A stretch of 16,913 bases of DNA from X23 sp050251575 (lineage in GTDB: Bacteria; Bacillota; Clostridia; SK-Y3): NCBI GenBank assembly GCA_050251575.1, contig JBFWMP010000048.1, positions 1 through 16,913 of the forward strand. Reading direction: 5' to 3'. Both the position numbers and the translations under genes were made by a program. How positions within the stretch are numbered: position 1 is the stretch's first letter; every line of letters starts with the position of its first letter. The notes under the pieces are model-generated. The model saw nothing but the letters and a program-made list of their open reading frames with translations. It did not search any database and was not told the origin of the DNA. Positions 15,093 to 16,913 of this stretch are shown in pieces.

Positions 15093-16577
15093 ATGTTAGA
15101 AAATATTGCGGCAGGTTTTTTTAACTTGCTATCATGGCAAAATCTTTTATTTATTAATTTTGGACTGGTAATCGGAATTGTTTTCGGCTCGCTTCCTGGA
15201 CTTACTGCCACAATGGGTGTTGCATTATTTTTGCCGGTTACCTTCGGGATGGAGCCCATTACGGGAATGCTTTTGCTTTTAGGTATTTACTGCGGGGGTA
15301 TTTACGGTGGTTCTATTACCGCTATCCTTATTAAAACTCCGGGTACTCCCGCTTCAGCGGCAACTATACTCGACGGTTATACCATGGCGCAGAATGGGCA
15401 TGCAGGCAAGGCTCTCGACACAGCGCTTGTAGCCTCTACTATCGGCGGAATATTCAGCGCAATCATTCTTCTGTTTCTGGCTCCTCAGGTTGCTAGAGCA
15501 GCTTTGAAATTTGGTCCGCCAGAATTTTTTACTCTTGCCTTATTCGGACTTTCCATCATAGCTACTATAAGCAGCAAACAAGTATTCAAGGGTTTGTTGT
15601 CAGGCTGTATGGGTATGTTTTTCTCCAGTGTGGGGCTTGATCCTATAGAGGGTCTGCCACGTTTTATCTTCGGTATCACTGATTTGATGTCGGGAATATC
15701 TCTTATTCCGGCACTCATTGGACTGTTTGCTATAGCGGAAATCATGACCAAGGTTTACGCGGGTGACGTAGATGTGCCAGATAAAGTAGCCGTCCCTAAG
15801 GAGCATATGACCCTTAGGGAAGTGAAAGATTGCTTTGTAGATATTTTAAAATCCAGCGTTATAGGAACATTTATAGGTGCAATTCCAGGAACCGGTGCTA
15901 CCACTGCTTCATTTTTAAGTTATATGGAAGCAAGGCGGGTATCTAAAACTCCTGAAAAGTTCGGAACAGGGCATATAAATGGCATCGCTGCTCCCGAGGC
16001 AGGGAATAATGGAGTTACCGGTGCTACTTTAATACCACTGTTGACCCTTGGTATTCCCGGTGATTCGGTTACAGCCATAATGTTAGGAGCATTGATGATG
16101 CAGGGTTTGACTCCTGGACCGGCTCTTTTTGAGCGGCAAGGTGTTTTGGTTTATACGATTATGGTGGGACTTGTTTTTGTAAATATTTTTATGTTTTTAC
16201 AAGGTAAGCTTTTCCTCAAGGCCTATATTAATGTTACAAAAATTCCTACCAATCTGCTTTCTGCTATTCTTATCGTATTGTGTGTTGTAGGAGGATTTTC
16301 GGTAAATAATTCAGTGTTTGAAGTATTTATTATGTTAGCGTTTGCTTTATTAGGATATATTATGATAAAGGTAAATATTCCAGTGGTTCCAATGCTTTTA
16401 GCCATTATCTTAGGGCCTATAGCAGAACAAAGCATGAGGCAGGCACTCATTATTTCACAGGGCAGTTATGCTATTTTTGTGACAAGACCTATTTCTCTCA
16501 TGTTTGTCATTTTAACATTGTTCTCTATAAGCATTCCGGTATATCTCAACATCAAACGGATAAAAGCTGTAAAATAA
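15093..16577 (+). CDS. tctA: Tripartite tricarboxylate transporter large membrane subunit TctA
   Basis: This is the channel-forming subunit of the TTT carrier, 494 residues, the normal length, with about eleven or twelve membrane segments. Both conserved signature regions are present: GSLPGLTATMGVALFLP with CGGIYGGSITAILIKTPGTP in the N-terminal half, and GAIPGTGATTASF with APEAGNNGVTGATLIPLLTLGIPGD in the second half. The two halves are related, as in other TctA proteins. The carrier is driven by an ion gradient, with TctC delivering the ligand. It is the last gene of the operon and is followed about 100 bases on by a strong hairpin. The ribosome site is AAAGGGGAACAG. Confidence 0.96.
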   Translation: MLENIAAGFFNLLSWQNLLFINFGLVIGIVFGSLPGLTATMGVALFLPVTFGMEPITGMLLLLGIYCGGIYGGSITAILIKTPGTPASAATILDGYTMAQNGHAGKALDTALVASTIGGIFSAIILLFLAPQVARAALKFGPPEFFTLALFGLSIIATISSKQVFKGLLSGCMGMFFSSVGLDPIEGLPRFIFGITDLMSGISLIPALIGLFAIAEIMTKVYAGDVDVPDKVAVPKEHMTLREVKDCFVDILKSSVIGTFIGAIPGTGATTASFLSYMEARRVSKTPEKFGTGHINGIAAPEAGNNGVTGATLIPLLTLGIPGDSVTAIMLGALMMQGLTPGPALFERQGVLVYTIMVGLVFVNIFMFLQGKLFLKAYINVTKIPTNLLSAILIVLCVVGGFSVNNSVFEVFIMLAFALLGYIMIKVNIPVVPMLLAIILGPIAEQSMRQALIISQGSYAIFVTRPISLMFVILTLFSISIPVYLNIKRIKAVK

Positions 16578-16681
16578 TGTTTTGTTTATGTCCCAATGTA
16601 CAGTGAGATTATGAAGAAATAGTTTAGCACACTACAATTGATGAATAGAGCATCAAAAAGATATTACAAAAAAAGCAATAG

Positions 16682-16753
16682 AATAAAAAGAGGCTGTCTT
16701 AAAATGCGGAGCGGTCAAGACCGCTCCGCATTTTAAGACAGCCTCTTTTTATT
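16682..16753. terminator. 35-bp perfect hairpin, terminator of the operon, usable both ways
   Basis: Bases 16682-16716 and 16719-16753 are exact inverted copies with only AA between them. The stem has a GC-rich tip (GCGGAGCGGTC), an AT-rich middle and a GAGGCTGTC base, and is followed by T-rich sequence on both strands (CTCTTTTTATTTTTT on +, CTCTTTTTATTC on -). This fits a rho-independent terminator for the tct genes that also works against transcription from the right. The unusual length and perfect match also allow a palindromic mobile-element remnant. Confidence 0.85.
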
Positions 16754-16806
16754 TTTTCACTTTGGATCATTTTTGGGATAGCAGTATGTGAGTTTTCGCA
16801 CTTTCA

Positions 16807-16835
16807 TTGCAAACTTTAAGTTTAATTGTTATAAT
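16807..16835 (+). promoter_or_regulatory. Strong promoter of the gene at the window end
   Basis: TTGCAA (16807-16812), a 17-base spacer and TATAAT (16830-16835) form a near-consensus promoter with an extended -10 (TGT before TATAAT). Two small palindromes lie in it: AAACTT-T-AAGTTT (16811-16823) and TTTAATT-N5-AATTAAA (16821-16839), possible operators. The leader to ATG 16896 is about 55 bases. Confidence 0.65.
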
Positions 16836-16895
16836 TAAATGGTAAAATAATAACAATACGATCTGCAATATATTATATTTTCAGGAGTGCGACTA

Positions 16896-16913
16896 ATGAT
16901 TGGACTAAATGGT
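16896..16913 (+). CDS. Start of an unidentified gene, cut by the window end
   Basis: ATG 16896 follows AGGAGTG (16884-16890) at a good distance and lies downstream of a strong promoter. Only six codons (MIGLNG) are inside the window, so no function can be suggested. It is separated from the transporter operon by a strong terminator and its own promoter, so it need not be part of that system. Confidence 0.6.

Noticed and set aside
16682..16753. CRISPR repeat or phage attachment site
   Set aside because: There is a single palindrome with a two-base centre, no spaced repeats, and no integrase or tRNA gene nearby.

Overview
The window looks like chromosome from a low-GC anaerobic Bacillota, most likely a Clostridia-class organism. 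The evidence is AT-rich spacers, strong GGAGG/AGGGG ribosome binding sites, frequent TTG starts, TTGNNN-17-TATAAT promoters, and an electron-transfer flavoprotein (Etf) with a fused ferredoxin domain of the kind found in lactate-using acetogens and other electron-bifurcating clostridia. This assignment is inference; there is no rRNA or other marker gene here.

Region 1 (134-3521, +) is a compact three-gene unit: EtfB, EtfA with an N-terminal eight-cysteine ferredoxin domain, and a GlcD/LctD-type FAD 2-hydroxyacid dehydrogenase. Its order and architecture match the bifurcating/confurcating lactate dehydrogenase-Etf complex (LctBCD) described in Acetobacterium woodii. It faces an RpiR-family regulator gene (3632-4492, -). 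The two are separated by a nested inverted repeat that may end transcription both ways.

Region 2 (4777-16577, +) is an apparent 11-gene operon. It is read from a near-consensus promoter at 4686-4714, divergent from rpiR, and closed by a 35-bp perfect-stem hairpin at 16682-16753. In order it encodes: an FAD oxidase of the alkyl-DHAP-synthase/GlcD superfamily; an 8Fe-8S CCG-domain electron-transfer protein; an FGGY carbohydrate kinase; a second EtfB and EtfA (no ferredoxin domain); an IolB-family isomerase; a D-2-hydroxyacid (SerA-like) dehydrogenase; an HpcH/HpaI class II aldolase; and the TctC, TctB and TctA subunits of a tripartite tricarboxylate transporter.

Read together, region 2 looks like a complete uptake-and-degradation pathway for an organic acid, probably a sugar acid. 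TctABC would import it. The flavin/Fe-S/Etf set would oxidise it and pass electrons on to a carrier. The isomerase, kinase and dehydrogenase would remodel it, and the aldolase would split it into a pyruvate-type product plus an aldehyde or phosphotriose. RpiR, whose SIS domain normally binds a phosphosugar, could sense the kinase product. I do not recognise this gene combination as a named pathway and the substrate cannot be read from sequence. Both divergent promoters carry nearly the same TGAAAT-N3-ATTTYA element over their -35 boxes, a good candidate for the RpiR operator.

The last 330 bases hold the terminator hairpin, then a strong promoter and the first six codons of another + strand gene cut by the window end.
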